A stretch of 64,000 nucleotides of DNA, taken from positions 1 through 64,000 of the forward strand of contig JBJXGV010000021.1 in NCBI GenBank assembly GCA_046160485.1, read 5' to 3'. The first letter of the stretch is position 1; each line of letters starts with the position of its first letter. This document shows, piece by piece, positions 42,601 through 50,751 of this stretch. The notes below the pieces were generated by a model. It searched no databases. It had not been told where the DNA came from and saw only the letters and a list, made by a program, of their open reading frames with translations. Position numbers and translations under genes: made by a program. The stretch comes from JBJXGV01 sp046160485. GTDB lineage: Bacteria > Orphanbacterota > Orphanbacteria > JBJXGV01.

Positions 42601-43818
42601 TCGTTCACGTCTGCGGGTGGCGACAAGCTGCTGCTGGCCGTGCGTGCCGACGGAGTGCTTGAGCTACGGGAGGGAGATGGGACAAAGACCGCAGCAATCG
42701 AGTGGATTCCGAACATTTATGTCCGAATTGATATCGCGTGCGGCAGCGAGACCAGTCCCGGCGCGAACGACGGAACCGCCATGGTTCGCGTCAACGGGGG
42801 GATCACACATTTCTTCTCAGGCCTCAAAACTCGGGCGGACGCAGTCGACGCGATCGTTTTCGGACCCTTTGCCAGTGGCGAGATCTCCAGCGGCGCCATA
42901 TACGACTACGATGACGTCGTGCTGAGCGCTGGCGGCTGGCTGCAAGATTCGCCGGGCGTCGTGATGCTCTGCCCGAACGCTGACGGGACCTACCCCGCGG
43001 CGGGCGGCGCGGGGACAGATTGGCTTCCCAGTTTCGGTGGACTCGGGCGGTTCCCCCAAGTCGATGACTGGAAGACCGTAGCGACAGACAACGACGCGAC
43101 CTATCTCGCAAACGCCACCACCGACGGGAATGTGGAGTTTTCGGTCAATCTCGAGGCGACGAATCCGAAGGTGCCGGCCAACAGCGCGATCGTCGCCGTG
43201 ACGTCATTTGCGGTGCTTCGAGACATGGCGGAGATATCGCGCGTGCGTCTTCTGACGCGATCCGGCGGGCTGGACTTCGACGGAGGGAGCAATGTTGACG
43301 CGTCCGCGATGTATCAGCCGATGATGCACCTCTGGACGACGAACCCGAACGGCAACGTTGCGTGGACGACGGCAGCGGTGAACGAGTTGCAGGTTGGTCT
43401 CATCGACAATTCAGTGCAAGCACACACGCTGCGATGCACTGCGGTGGGTGCGATCGTTCTCTTCACTCAGGGCGGGTTGTCTGGCACCTCACCGAACGAG
43501 GAAAGCGTTCTGGAAGCGCGCGCGACCGAGGCGACGCATTCGATCGCTTTGCGCGCCTGGCCGAATCCGACGACGCTGGGTTCGACATCCCAGTTTGCTT
43601 TCGGTCTTGCGACGCCAGAGCGTGTTTCTCTCAAGATCTACGACACCTCCGGGCGGCTCGTTCGAACCGTCGTCGACGAGGTTTTGACTGCGGGCGCGCA
43701 TCAGTTCGAATGGGACGGAAGGCTCTCCTCCGGTGAGAGCGTGTCGCCGGGTGTCTACCTGCTAAGGCTCATCGGCGCGGACCGCGACGAAAGCGCGAAG
43801 CTGCTGCGCATTCGGTAG
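39658..43818 (+). CDS. Large secreted parallel beta-helix protein with FlgD-like C-terminal domain
   Basis: A 1386-residue protein. The start is GTG 39658, six bases after AAAGGAG; a signal peptide follows (RTWLRNAGVILSRCILGASL, cleavage near ASA). The in-frame ATG at 39628 is an alternative. Residues ~35-135 look Ig-like (VPAGGETYAGGQTVTIHWSL). Two homologous right-handed beta-helix modules start near ~143 (VIQAAIDAANAGDVVLVDPG) and ~510 (LLQCAVDNAPVGAVVRVHPG), each ending in NDVWG...DPTGTGG...DP.FC. From ~890 there is a jelly-roll-like region (HANGFETGDFHQAAGSEG). The last ~85 residues (LRAWPNPTTLGSTSQFAFGL to SPGVYLLRLIG) are a FlgD-like/T9SS-type sorting domain. Codon choice looks less GC-extreme than in the neighbours. 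Carbohydrate or surface binding is plausible. Confidence 0.8.
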   Translation: MRTWLRNAGVILSRCILGASLAIIPAAVASADQEITILVPAGGETYAGGQTVTIHWSLTVEGACPGLGATSHIYFYGDGAGETLIGSRVWLDEVTLTYDWTIPANVVATDCRLRIEVEGAHPSCYYGFVESALFDVLPNEASDLIVVEGEVIQAAIDAANAGDVVLVDPGDYVQSDTRLINGEQVTACVFMKSGVDVQSVYGPEGTNIIPTGGPGIVGVVFDDVNGSTLSGFSVVGDQEGIRMRRGSGNSVYRCVVTGDDYAVALNDGEGGAHLTECVFPYAPDLAVSALNGSDVMLRECVFDGGWMGVHSSCSNPRIFECTFSNFLFNAINVIDLNNCAGGVRDEISDNVFVGNGTAISLGGPQGAEAMNVWRNTISRGTYGIVVEGAGSHVIARNTLYDQTNTGLDLKNGAAPSVSENIIVSSNYGVRRVGAGVATFTCNDVWGNTTANFSGLPDPTGTGGNIALDPEFCNAPAGDFRIDPLSPCAPCYSNCAAPWTIGAVDGFCGSSPLDVYPGDLLQCAVDNAPVGAVVRVHPGTFSATSTRVVAGQSITSCLFMKPGVSVESTGGAEVTTIGPPTPANGNAVVFSGNGGSSRLDGFHVSGGSNGIYVADDAVAEIENCVVSQSATGLYAVSGTTGVAQSSFEGATVRCVLSANGAEVSLDACDFRDSAKGVRAGGQGTIAISNCQFERITADGVEIADDASGAGSSVEASRFYQVGVGVNVEESAYGHPIAIVGNTFVGGERALSIEGGILGKAQPGSAVVQLFSHVVKSNTLFGQRTGGIDLGVGAAPQIHHNIVSQCGFGIRKDASSAPQLSCNDVWGSESANYVGLSDPTGTGGSISADPMFCDPENLNFSLAANSPCVAGVTTCTNPNYLGADGTTCSPMAPSVLHANGFETGDFHQAAGSEGNVTVTTLKRTGRYGLRARPIGPPPLTSYYRMQKPRSNDTAWDPIGLDRAYLTFYFRPTFGPSAVSEQMMSFTSAGGDKLLLAVRADGVLELREGDGTKTAAIEWIPNIYVRIDIACGSETSPGANDGTAMVRVNGGITHFFSGLKTRADAVDAIVFGPFASGEISSGAIYDYDDVVLSAGGWLQDSPGVVMLCPNADGTYPAAGGAGTDWLPSFGGLGRFPQVDDWKTVATDNDATYLANATTDGNVEFSVNLEATNPKVPANSAIVAVTSFAVLRDMAEISRVRLLTRSGGLDFDGGSNVDASAMYQPMMHLWTTNPNGNVAWTTAAVNELQVGLIDNSVQAHTLRCTAVGAIVLFTQGGLSGTSPNEESVLEARATEATHSIALRAWPNPTTLGSTSQFAFGLATPERVSLKIYDTSGRLVRTVVDEVLTAGAHQFEWDGRLSSGESVSPGVYLLRLIGADRDESAKLLRIR

Positions 43819-43849
43819 CAGCGGCGCGCGTGGAACAAGCGATGGAGTG

Positions 43850-43889
43850 AAAGCGCGCCGCGCCTCTTCGGGGGCGCGGCGCGGCCTTT
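43850..43889 (+). terminator. Rho-independent terminator
   Basis: CGCGCCGCGCC (43854-43864) pairs with GGCGCGGCGCG (43873-43883) around an eight-base loop containing TTCG. It is flanked by AAAG and CCTTT. It lies 32 bases after the beta-helix protein's stop. Confidence 0.75.
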
Positions 43890-44032
43890 CGCACGCGACC
43901 CGCGCGAAGTCCTTTCCGTGCTCGTCCCGCTCCTATAGAATCGCCCGTCGATCTGGCTGCGCCGCCCGTCGCTCTGATTTTCGTCGAGCGAAGCGGGCGC
44001 GAGTCCGATACTTAACGAGGAGCGATTCTCCA

Positions 44033-45484
44033 GTGAACGAAACAAAACCACGCGCGGTCGTGCTCGGCGCGGGGCTCGCGGGACTCCGCGGGGCTCAGCG
44101 CCTTCTCGACGCGGGCTTTGAGGTCGAAATCCTCGAGCGGCTCGACGAGCCGGGGGGGATGTCGCGGAGCCATGTCCGCGGCGGCTATGTGTTCGATCAT
44201 GGGCCGCACGGCTTCTTCAGCCGCGACGAGTGGATCGTCGACGAGTTCAAGGAGCTTGTCGGCGGCGAGGCCGGGTATCGCTGGCTCGAGAAGTGGTCGC
44301 AGATTCATTACCGCGGGCATTACTTCAATTATCCGCTCCGCATGGCGGACATCGGCTCGAAGATGAGCCCGTTCACGCTCGTCGCGGCGCTCTTCTCGTT
44401 TCTCGCGTCGCGCGCGCGGCTTGCGATCACGCACCGCGACGCCGCCAACGCCGAGGAATACCTCATCGATCAGTTCGGCCGCGTTCTCTACAACGAGTTC
44501 TTCGGGCCGTACACGAAGAAGGTGTGGGACGTGCCGCCGACCGAACTCGACGCCGACTTCACGCGCGACCGCGTACCGACGCTCAATCTCTGGGAGGTCA
44601 TCCGCAAGCTCTTCGCGACTCAGAAGCGCGAAACGCTGACGCCGTCAGGGCGCATCGCGACGCACGAGCTGCACAAGTTCTACTATCCGGTGCAGGGCGC
44701 GCGGGCGCTTTCCGAGGGCTACGCTGAGAAGGTGCTCCGCCAGGGTGCGCAGATGCATCTGGGCGCCGAGATCACGCGCGTCGATCTCGACGAGCGCGTC
44801 GTCAGCGTGCGCATCGGCGGCGAGCCGCGAGAGATTCCGTTCGACTACATCCTCTCGTCGATTCCGCTCGATACGCTCGCCGGGCTCGTCACGCCCGCAC
44901 CGCCAGACGATGTTGCGCGCGCCTCCGCGACGCTCCGCTACCGCGCGATTCTTCTCATCAACCTCTGCGTGCGAAAAGAAAACGTCATCGGGCCGTTCTG
45001 GATCTACTACACCGATCGCTTCTTCAATCGCATCTCCGAGTACAAGCACTTCAGTCCGGCGCTCGTGCCTGCGGGGAAGACCGGTATCTGCCTCGAGGTC
45101 GGCTGCAATGTCGGCGACGCACTCTGGAACGCGGACGACGCGCACCTCGTCGAGAAATCGATCCCGGATCTTCTCGACCTGAAACTTCTCTCGCGCGACG
45201 AGATCGAGGACTTCGTCGTGATTCGTGAGAAGAACGCGTACCCGATCTACGATGTCGGCTACAAGGCGCGCATCGGGCGCATGATCGAGTGGCTCGAGTC
45301 GACGGGACGCATCGCGACGGCGGGGCGGCAGGGTCGATTCCTCTACTGCAATCAAGACGCGGCGATCAAGTCTGGGTTCGAAGCGGGCGAGGCGATCGTG
45401 CAGTGGCACGCGGCGGGCGAGAGCGCGCCGGCGCCGCGCGTGGCCGCCGCCGGCCAGGGGCCGAGGCGCCAAATCCTCCGATGA
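44033..45484 (+). CDS. FAD-dependent oxidoreductase (PPOX/UDP-galactopyranose mutase-like)
   Basis: A 483-residue protein. The start is GTG 44033 with GAGGAG ten bases upstream; the first residues (NETKPRAVVLGAGLAGLRGA) enter the Rossmann motif directly. Other motifs are ILERLDEPGGMSRSHV, FDHGPHGFFSRDEWIVDEF, FFGPYTKKVWDVPPTELDAD and a C-terminal FAD-contact segment (AYPIYDVGYKARIGRM, then GRQGRFLYCNQDAAIKSG). It is a distant paralogue of the enzyme at 31836. It begins the second glycan operon and overlaps the acetyltransferase gene by ATGA. A -10-like TATAGAAT lies at 43934-43941, but its -35 is poor. A role in modifying a sugar or polyprenyl-sugar is inferred from context only. Confidence 0.8.
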   Translation: MNETKPRAVVLGAGLAGLRGAQRLLDAGFEVEILERLDEPGGMSRSHVRGGYVFDHGPHGFFSRDEWIVDEFKELVGGEAGYRWLEKWSQIHYRGHYFNYPLRMADIGSKMSPFTLVAALFSFLASRARLAITHRDAANAEEYLIDQFGRVLYNEFFGPYTKKVWDVPPTELDADFTRDRVPTLNLWEVIRKLFATQKRETLTPSGRIATHELHKFYYPVQGARALSEGYAEKVLRQGAQMHLGAEITRVDLDERVVSVRIGGEPREIPFDYILSSIPLDTLAGLVTPAPPDDVARASATLRYRAILLINLCVRKENVIGPFWIYYTDRFFNRISEYKHFSPALVPAGKTGICLEVGCNVGDALWNADDAHLVEKSIPDLLDLKLLSRDEIEDFVVIREKNAYPIYDVGYKARIGRMIEWLESTGRIATAGRQGRFLYCNQDAAIKSGFEAGEAIVQWHAAGESAPAPRVAAAGQGPRRQILR

Positions 45485-46527
45485 CGCGCACGGCACTGCT
45501 TCTGCACGCGGGCGATTCCACGCGCGTGGCGCCGCTTCTCGACGACGCGGCCCGGCTGCCGCTTTCGCGCGCGTACCGAATTCCTCCCGACGCCACGCGC
45601 GAGTATTTCTCGACGCTCGTGCAGAGCGCGGTCGATCGCCCCGAGTCGGCGCGCGTGTTCGTCGCACAGGGCGCGGGCGCGTCGCGCGACGAGCCCACGG
45701 GTGCGCTCGTCTTGCAGAAGGCGGAGTGGGAGTCGGGGATCTACGGCGTTGCGATGGCGCGGATTCCGTTCGTGCTTCTGCGCGGCGACGATCGCGCCGC
45801 GTACGAGGCAGTGCGCACGCTCGTCACCGCGGTGCGCGAGGCGGCGCGCGATTGGGGGACGCAGCACGTTTCCGCACTCGTGCCCGCCGCCGAGACTGGC
45901 GCGGTACACGCGTTCGAGGCGGACGGGTGGCGTCTCGTCGACTCGACGCTCGAGTTCGCGTGGGAGGCGGGGAAGACGAACGCCGGCGGCGCCGATGCGC
46001 GGATCACGCTGCGCGACGCGCGCCCTGACGACCGCGCACTCCGAGCGATGACGAAGGACGTCTACACGCATTCGATTCGCACGCGCTTTCTCGCCGATCC
46101 TCATCTGGCCGCCGAGCGAACCGGCGAACTCTACGCGCGCTGGTTCGAGAACGCGCTAGACGGAACGTTCGCGGATCACGTCGTCATCGCGGAACTCGAC
46201 GGCCGCGCAGTCGGATTCAACATGCTGAAGGCCGAGCGCGACCTCTCGCGCATCGCTGGGCGCCCGTTCGCGGCGCACGGCATTGCCGCCGTCGATCCCG
46301 CCGCGCGCGGCCTCGGCGCGGTCTCCGCGATGCTGCACGAAACGACGGCGTGGTTCGGCGCGCAGAGCACGCACGGCGGACAAATCACGCGCGGGCGCGT
46401 TTTGATCAACAATCAATCGATGCAGAAGGGTTGTCTGAAGTCTGGCGGCTTCATCGCGCAAGCGTTCCACACGTTTCATCTGTGGCTCGGCGATGCGAAC
46501 GGCACACGCGCGGGACGGGATCGATGA
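45481..46527 (+). CDS. GNAT family N-acetyltransferase, WecD-like
   Basis: A 348-residue protein. The start is ATG 45481 (ATGA overlap); the same frame is open upstream inside the oxidoreductase gene. The N-terminal ~150 residues are of unknown fold, possibly a degenerate GNAT half. The C-terminal GNAT domain (~175-340) begins ITLRDARPDDRALRAMTKDV and has HVVIAELDGRAVGFNML, the acetyl-CoA loop around AARGLGAVSAML, and VLINNQSMQKGCLKSGGF, which matches the N-Q-x-x-x-x-x-x-x-x-G-F end of WecD-type sugar acetyltransferases. The next gene is a sugar aminotransferase, and the pair aminotransferase/GNAT typically makes an acetamido-deoxy sugar nucleotide, as WecE/WecD do. The exact sugar is unknown. 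Confidence 0.75.
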   Translation: MTRTALLLHAGDSTRVAPLLDDAARLPLSRAYRIPPDATREYFSTLVQSAVDRPESARVFVAQGAGASRDEPTGALVLQKAEWESGIYGVAMARIPFVLLRGDDRAAYEAVRTLVTAVREAARDWGTQHVSALVPAAETGAVHAFEADGWRLVDSTLEFAWEAGKTNAGGADARITLRDARPDDRALRAMTKDVYTHSIRTRFLADPHLAAERTGELYARWFENALDGTFADHVVIAELDGRAVGFNMLKAERDLSRIAGRPFAAHGIAAVDPAARGLGAVSAMLHETTAWFGAQSTHGGQITRGRVLINNQSMQKGCLKSGGFIAQAFHTFHLWLGDANGTRAGRDR

Positions 46528-47753
46528 AGCGAAAGCCGAAACGCGCCGCGGGCGCGCCGATCGCGTTCGACGGCGGCGAGCCGATTCGTTCGGAGTTTCT
46601 CCCGTTCGGACGGCCGCTCATCAGCGAGGAAGAAATCGCCGCGGTCTCCGACGTCTTGCGCTCCGGCTGGATCGGAATGGGAAAGAAGACGATCGAGTTC
46701 GAGGAGGAGTTCGCGCGCGCGTGCGGCGCGCGCCATGCGGTGTCGGTGTCGTCGTGCACCGCGGGGCTTCACATCGCGCTCGTCGCCGCTGGACTCGGGC
46801 CGGGGCACGAGGTCATCACGACGCCGCTCACGTTCGTCGCGACGGTGAACGCGATTCTGGAAACCGGCGCGACGCCGATCTTCGTCGAGATCGATCCGCG
46901 CACGCTCAACATCGAGCCGGAAGCAGTCGCCGCGGCGATCACGCCGCGAACGCGCGCGCTCCTGCCGGTGCACTTCGGCGGGCTCGTCTGCGATCTGGCG
47001 CGGCTCGGCGAACTCGCGCGCGCGCGCGGCCTGGCGATCATCGAGGACGCCGCACACGCGGTCGGCTCGCGTAAGGACGGCAAGCCGGTCGGCGGCCACG
47101 GCAACCTCGTCGCGTTCAGCTTCTATCCGAACAAGAATATGACGTCGATCGAAGGCGGCATGGTGACGACAGACGACGACACGCTTGCGGAGGAGATGAG
47201 GCTCTTGCGCCTGCACGGGCTTTCGTCGGACGCGTGGCGGCGTTTCTCGACGAAGGAGATCGTCGTCTCCGAGGCGATTCGCGGCGGGTACAAATACAAC
47301 CTCACCGACGTGCAGTCGGTTCTCGGACTCGGGCAACTCGCGCGCCTCGAAGGATTCCTGCAGACGCGCGAACGCTACGCGGCGATCTACGATCGCGAAC
47401 TGGCTGGCCTACCGATCGACTTGCAAACGCGCCCGCCTCTCGGCGCGCCCGACCGTCACGGCCTCCACCTCTACGTTATTCTTCTTCGACTCGACGAGCT
47501 GACCGCGGATCGCAACACAATCTTGAAGGCACTCCGCGCTGAGAACGTCGGCGCGGGCTTGCATTATCTCGCGGTTCACGAGCACCACTACTTCCGCTCG
47601 ATTCTTCCGTATCGGCACGGCGATTTTCCGGTCGCCGAGTCGGTCTCGGATCGCACGCTCACGCTGCCTCTGTCGCCGAGCATGAGCGAGGACGATCTCT
47701 GGGACGTCATCGACGCGGTGCGCTCGGTGCTCGCGCGCTACAGCGCGACGTGA
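46524..47753 (+). CDS. DegT/DnrJ/EryC1/StrS family sugar aminotransferase
   Basis: A 409-residue PLP enzyme. Motifs in order are RSGWIGMGKKTIEFEEEFA, VSVSSCTAGLHIALVAAGLG, EVITTPLTFVATVNAILETG, LPVHFGGLVCDL, IIEDAAHAVGS and the PLP-binding Lys204 in FSFYPNKNMTSIEGG. RGGYKYNLTDVQSVLGL and NVGAGLHYLAVHEHHYFR complete the active site. It transfers an amino group, usually from glutamate, to a keto-sugar nucleotide. The ATG overlaps the acetyltransferase stop and the stop overlaps the next GTG, so it is in the middle of a tightly packed operon. It is likely to make an amino sugar for a surface glycan. Confidence 0.92.
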   Translation: MKRKPKRAAGAPIAFDGGEPIRSEFLPFGRPLISEEEIAAVSDVLRSGWIGMGKKTIEFEEEFARACGARHAVSVSSCTAGLHIALVAAGLGPGHEVITTPLTFVATVNAILETGATPIFVEIDPRTLNIEPEAVAAAITPRTRALLPVHFGGLVCDLARLGELARARGLAIIEDAAHAVGSRKDGKPVGGHGNLVAFSFYPNKNMTSIEGGMVTTDDDTLAEEMRLLRLHGLSSDAWRRFSTKEIVVSEAIRGGYKYNLTDVQSVLGLGQLARLEGFLQTRERYAAIYDRELAGLPIDLQTRPPLGAPDRHGLHLYVILLRLDELTADRNTILKALRAENVGAGLHYLAVHEHHYFRSILPYRHGDFPVAESVSDRTLTLPLSPSMSEDDLWDVIDAVRSVLARYSAT

Positions 47754-49258
47754 GCGAAATCGACAACGCAAACCCGGCGCTCCCCGGATATCCGCCGCGC
47801 GGGGCCGAGCCGTGGGACGGGCGTCGCGAGCGTCTGCCGCTCATTCTGCTGTTCCTCGCCGCGCTCGCCGTGCGCCTTCCGAACTCCGGCGGCGATTTGT
47901 GGCTCGACGAACTCGCAACGCTCACGAGCCATGTGCGGCTACCGTTCCGCGAGATCTTCACGACTTTCATTTCGGCGAATCAGCACGTGCTCTACTCGCT
48001 TTCGTCGCGCGTGTGCGTCGTGTTGCTCGGCGAGAGTGCGTTTTCCGTTCGGCTCCCGGCGATTCTCTTCGGCGCGGCCGGTGCGCCCGCGCTCTACTTT
48101 CTCGCGCGCATGGTCGCGTCTCGCCGCGAGGCGCTCGCGGCCGCGATCATCTTGACGTTTTCGTATCATCACGCGTACTTCTCGCAGAGCGCGCGCGGCT
48201 ACACGGGCTACCTCCTCTTCTCGATCCTCTCCACCGCATTTCTTTTTCGCGGGCTCGCGCGCGATCAGAAATCGGATTGGCGCGGCTTCGTCATCGCCAC
48301 CGTCGCGAATCTCTACATGCATTTGAACGGCGTCTTCTTTCTCGCGGGGCAGGTCGGCGGATGCGTGCTGCTTCACGGTCCGCGCGCGCTGCGCGATGCC
48401 CGCGCGCGTGCGCGCCTTACGCGAGTCATTGTCTTCGCGGCCGTCGCGGCGCTCCTCGCCGGTCTTCTCTACGCGCCGATTGTCCGTTCGATGTTCCACT
48501 TCTTCACGACTGAAGATCGCAATGTCGGGTGGATGCCGTCGCTCGCGCTCGCGAAGATCATGTTGCGCGATGCGGCGCCGGGCGCACTCGGATTCGCCGC
48601 CGTCGTCGCGGGCCTCGTCGTCGCGATCGCCGGCTTCGTGAGCCTCGCGCGCACAGCACCGCTGTTTCTCGCCACGATGATTCTTCCGCTTGTTGCGGGC
48701 CTCGGCGTGATCTTCGCGATGGGCGTCGGCACGTACCCGCGCTTCTTTCTTATCATCGTTCCGTTCGGGCTGATCATCGCCGTCCGCGGGCTGGGCGTGC
48801 TCACCGACGCGGGCGCGCGCGCGATCACCCGCGGCGACGAAGCTCGACGCGCGCGCACCGCACACGTGGCGTTCGCCGTGCTCGCCGCGATGGCGACGCT
48901 CGCCGGAGCCGCGCGCCTTCCAACGCTCTACTCGCTTCCCAAGCAGGACTATTCGGGCGCGATCGCGTACGTGCACGCGCAGCGCGCGCCGGGCGATCTC
49001 ATCGTCGCGGCATACATGGCGCAGGTGGGGACGCAGTTCTACGAGCCGGCAGCGCTCTCCGCACGCACGGCCGCCGACCTCGAAGCGATCCTCTCGCGCG
49101 GCGAACCGATCTGGCTCATCGGCACGCTCGAGGCGGACATGCGCGATCGCGCTCCCGACCTCGCCGCGATCATCGATGCGCGCTTCCGCGAGATGCGCCG
49201 CTTTCCCGGCATCATAGGCGACGGCGCGATGGTCGTGTGGAAGACCACCGCGCCGTAG
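47750..49258 (+). CDS. GT39/ArnT-like polytopic membrane glycosyltransferase
   Basis: A 502-residue protein with a GTG start in a 4-base overlap with the aminotransferase. The first membrane segment (LPLILLFLAALAVRLPNSGG) is followed by DLWLDELATL, the first-loop acidic motif of GT-C enzymes of the PMT/ArnT group. HVLYSLSSRVCVVLLGESAF and RLPAILFGAAGAPALYFLAR are typical of the family, and about ten hydrophobic segments can be counted. GT-C enzymes use polyprenyl-phosphate sugars and act on the periplasmic face. Being last in an operon that makes an acetamido sugar, it may transfer that sugar to lipid A, a protein or a glycan; this is inference. Confidence 0.8.
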   Translation: MSEIDNANPALPGYPPRGAEPWDGRRERLPLILLFLAALAVRLPNSGGDLWLDELATLTSHVRLPFREIFTTFISANQHVLYSLSSRVCVVLLGESAFSVRLPAILFGAAGAPALYFLARMVASRREALAAAIILTFSYHHAYFSQSARGYTGYLLFSILSTAFLFRGLARDQKSDWRGFVIATVANLYMHLNGVFFLAGQVGGCVLLHGPRALRDARARARLTRVIVFAAVAALLAGLLYAPIVRSMFHFFTTEDRNVGWMPSLALAKIMLRDAAPGALGFAAVVAGLVVAIAGFVSLARTAPLFLATMILPLVAGLGVIFAMGVGTYPRFFLIIVPFGLIIAVRGLGVLTDAGARAITRGDEARRARTAHVAFAVLAAMATLAGAARLPTLYSLPKQDYSGAIAYVHAQRAPGDLIVAAYMAQVGTQFYEPAALSARTAADLEAILSRGEPIWLIGTLEADMRDRAPDLAAIIDARFREMRRFPGIIGDGAMVVWKTTAP

Positions 49259-49279
49259 CGTTCGCGAGCGAAGTCTAGC

Positions 49280-50593
49280 CTAGCGGAACAAGCCCTTGAG
49301 CCTTCCCCATGTCGTCGGCTCCACCGAGTTCGGCACGCACTCGATCTCTGCACACGTCTCGCCAGGGTAGAAGACGGCGCCGTCGAATCCCTCGCAGAAT
49401 AACTGCCGAGCGCTCTGGCAGGATCCGTCCGCGAAGCAACACGCACCGCGCGGCCCTTGGCAGACGAAGGTCGAGCATGAGCCGGCGCCTTCGGAACTCT
49501 CGCCACCGGCGGCGGCGCACGCGAGAGGCGACAGTTCGCGGCACGTGAAATCCGGGAAGCAACACGGGACGGCCGGCGGGCAGGGACCAAAGGACGAGCA
49601 TCTCGATCCGTTGAATCCCCGCTGGCCTCCCGCCGCGCTGCATTCTGCGGGGGTCAAGTCCGCGCAACTCCCGTCTGGTAGGCAACACGCTTCGGTGAGA
49701 CAGTCGCCGCATTGCACGGTTTGGCAAATTGTGCCGGGGCCCATCGGCGTTCCACCGAACGCGACACATTCCGCGGGCGGGCGATCGGTGCAGCCGCAAT
49801 CGAAGCAACAGGCTTCGCTCGCGGTACGAACGGGACACTCTGCTGTCTCGCAAGTCGATCCGGGGCCCTGCGGTGTTCCCGTCTGCGCGGCGCACAGCAC
49901 CGGCGTCAGGAACTGGCACGTGCCGTCGAAGAAGCAGCACGCTTCCGACGGAGGCTGTGGACAGTTGGTCGCGGCGCAAGTCGTTCCGTCACCCTCGTAC
50001 GTTCCGCCGGCCGATGCGCATGACTCGGCGTTCTCAGTGACGCAGATCCCGTTCGGCAAACAGCACGCGCCGCCTCCGGTCTGCGTCGTAAAGCACGTGC
50101 CCGGGTTCGCGGTGAAGAGTTGATACGCCGGGCCATTTCCGAGAATGGAGAATATGTAGGACGGATGGTTGACGTCGATGATCGGGACCACACACGCCGC
50201 GGCCGGATCATTGATTTGGAGCGTAATGGAAGCGAGTCGGTCGATCCCGCTTCGGTCATCGTAACCGAGCCCGCCGATGCCGAGGGCGTTCGGGTCTGAG
50301 AAGCGATCGAGCAGAAAATTCTGACCACCTGAGACGGTGTACGACGCGCTCACGAAGCTCACGGCGCCGGGGGACCACTCCACGTACGCGAGGAAATTCG
50401 ACCAAGCGAACGACTGTGCATCGATCCACAAATCCAGCGTGACCGTCGCCCCCGGGTACACGGGGAACGGGGCGGCCGGGTCTGGCAGGCCGTCGCCGTT
50501 GAAGTCAGTCCAGATCTGGCCGGCGTTTGCGTCGCCGCCGAAGGCGGTCGCTGCGATCGCAAGAAGAATGAAGAGGAGATGACGGATGAACAT
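49280..50593 (-). CDS. Cys-rich repeat secreted protein with TWGRLKGLFR tail
   Basis: A 437-residue protein. The start is ATG 50593, eight bases after AAAGGAG, at a clear signal peptide (FIRHLLFILLAIAATAFGG). The N-terminal domain (~25-185) has IWTDFNGDGLPDP, TVTLDLWIDAQSFAWSNFLA, GIDRLASITLQI and PAYQLFTANPGTCF, and aligns by eye with the proteins at 4985 and 1. Six Cys-rich repeats follow: ACCLPNGIC, ACCFFDGTC, ACCFDCGC, ACCLPDGSC, PCCFPDFTC and ACCFADGSC. The 14-residue WG tail ends the protein. It is the only complete long member here and shows the family's layout: export signal, beta-sandwich-like domain, disulfide repeats, tail. Confidence 0.85.
   Translation of the reverse strand: MFIRHLLFILLAIAATAFGGDANAGQIWTDFNGDGLPDPAAPFPVYPGATVTLDLWIDAQSFAWSNFLAYVEWSPGAVSFVSASYTVSGGQNFLLDRFSDPNALGIGGLGYDDRSGIDRLASITLQINDPAAACVVPIIDVNHPSYIFSILGNGPAYQLFTANPGTCFTTQTGGGACCLPNGICVTENAESCASAGGTYEGDGTTCAATNCPQPPSEACCFFDGTCQFLTPVLCAAQTGTPQGPGSTCETAECPVRTASEACCFDCGCTDRPPAECVAFGGTPMGPGTICQTVQCGDCLTEACCLPDGSCADLTPAECSAAGGQRGFNGSRCSSFGPCPPAVPCCFPDFTCRELSPLACAAAGGESSEGAGSCSTFVCQGPRGACCFADGSCQSARQLFCEGFDGAVFYPGETCAEIECVPNSVEPTTWGRLKGLFR
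49283..49324 (-). other. C-terminal TWGxLKGxFR tail, copy 3
   Basis: Encodes VEPTTWGRLKGLFR directly before the stop codon at 49282-49280. Confidence 0.8.
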
Positions 50594-50669
50594 GAGGTGT
50601 CTCCTTTCGGTGCGCGCGACGTATCGGCCACGGTTGGGGGCTTGCCGGAGACTACGGGCGAGGCGGCGC

Positions 50670-50678
50670 GTTCTAACA
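50670..50678 (-). promoter_or_regulatory. TGTTAGAAC, possible extended -10
   Basis: On the minus strand this lies about 77 bases before the ATG at 50593. It matches TGTTAGATC in the elements at 38793 and 39570 except for one base. No CGTACTC block follows at the same spacing and no good -35 precedes it. Confidence 0.3.
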
Positions 50679-50751
50679 GCGCCTCGACGAAATGCCACTC
50701 TATCCGCTGAGAGCGGAACTGCCTACCCCCGGGAGGGGGCGATGCTACTCG

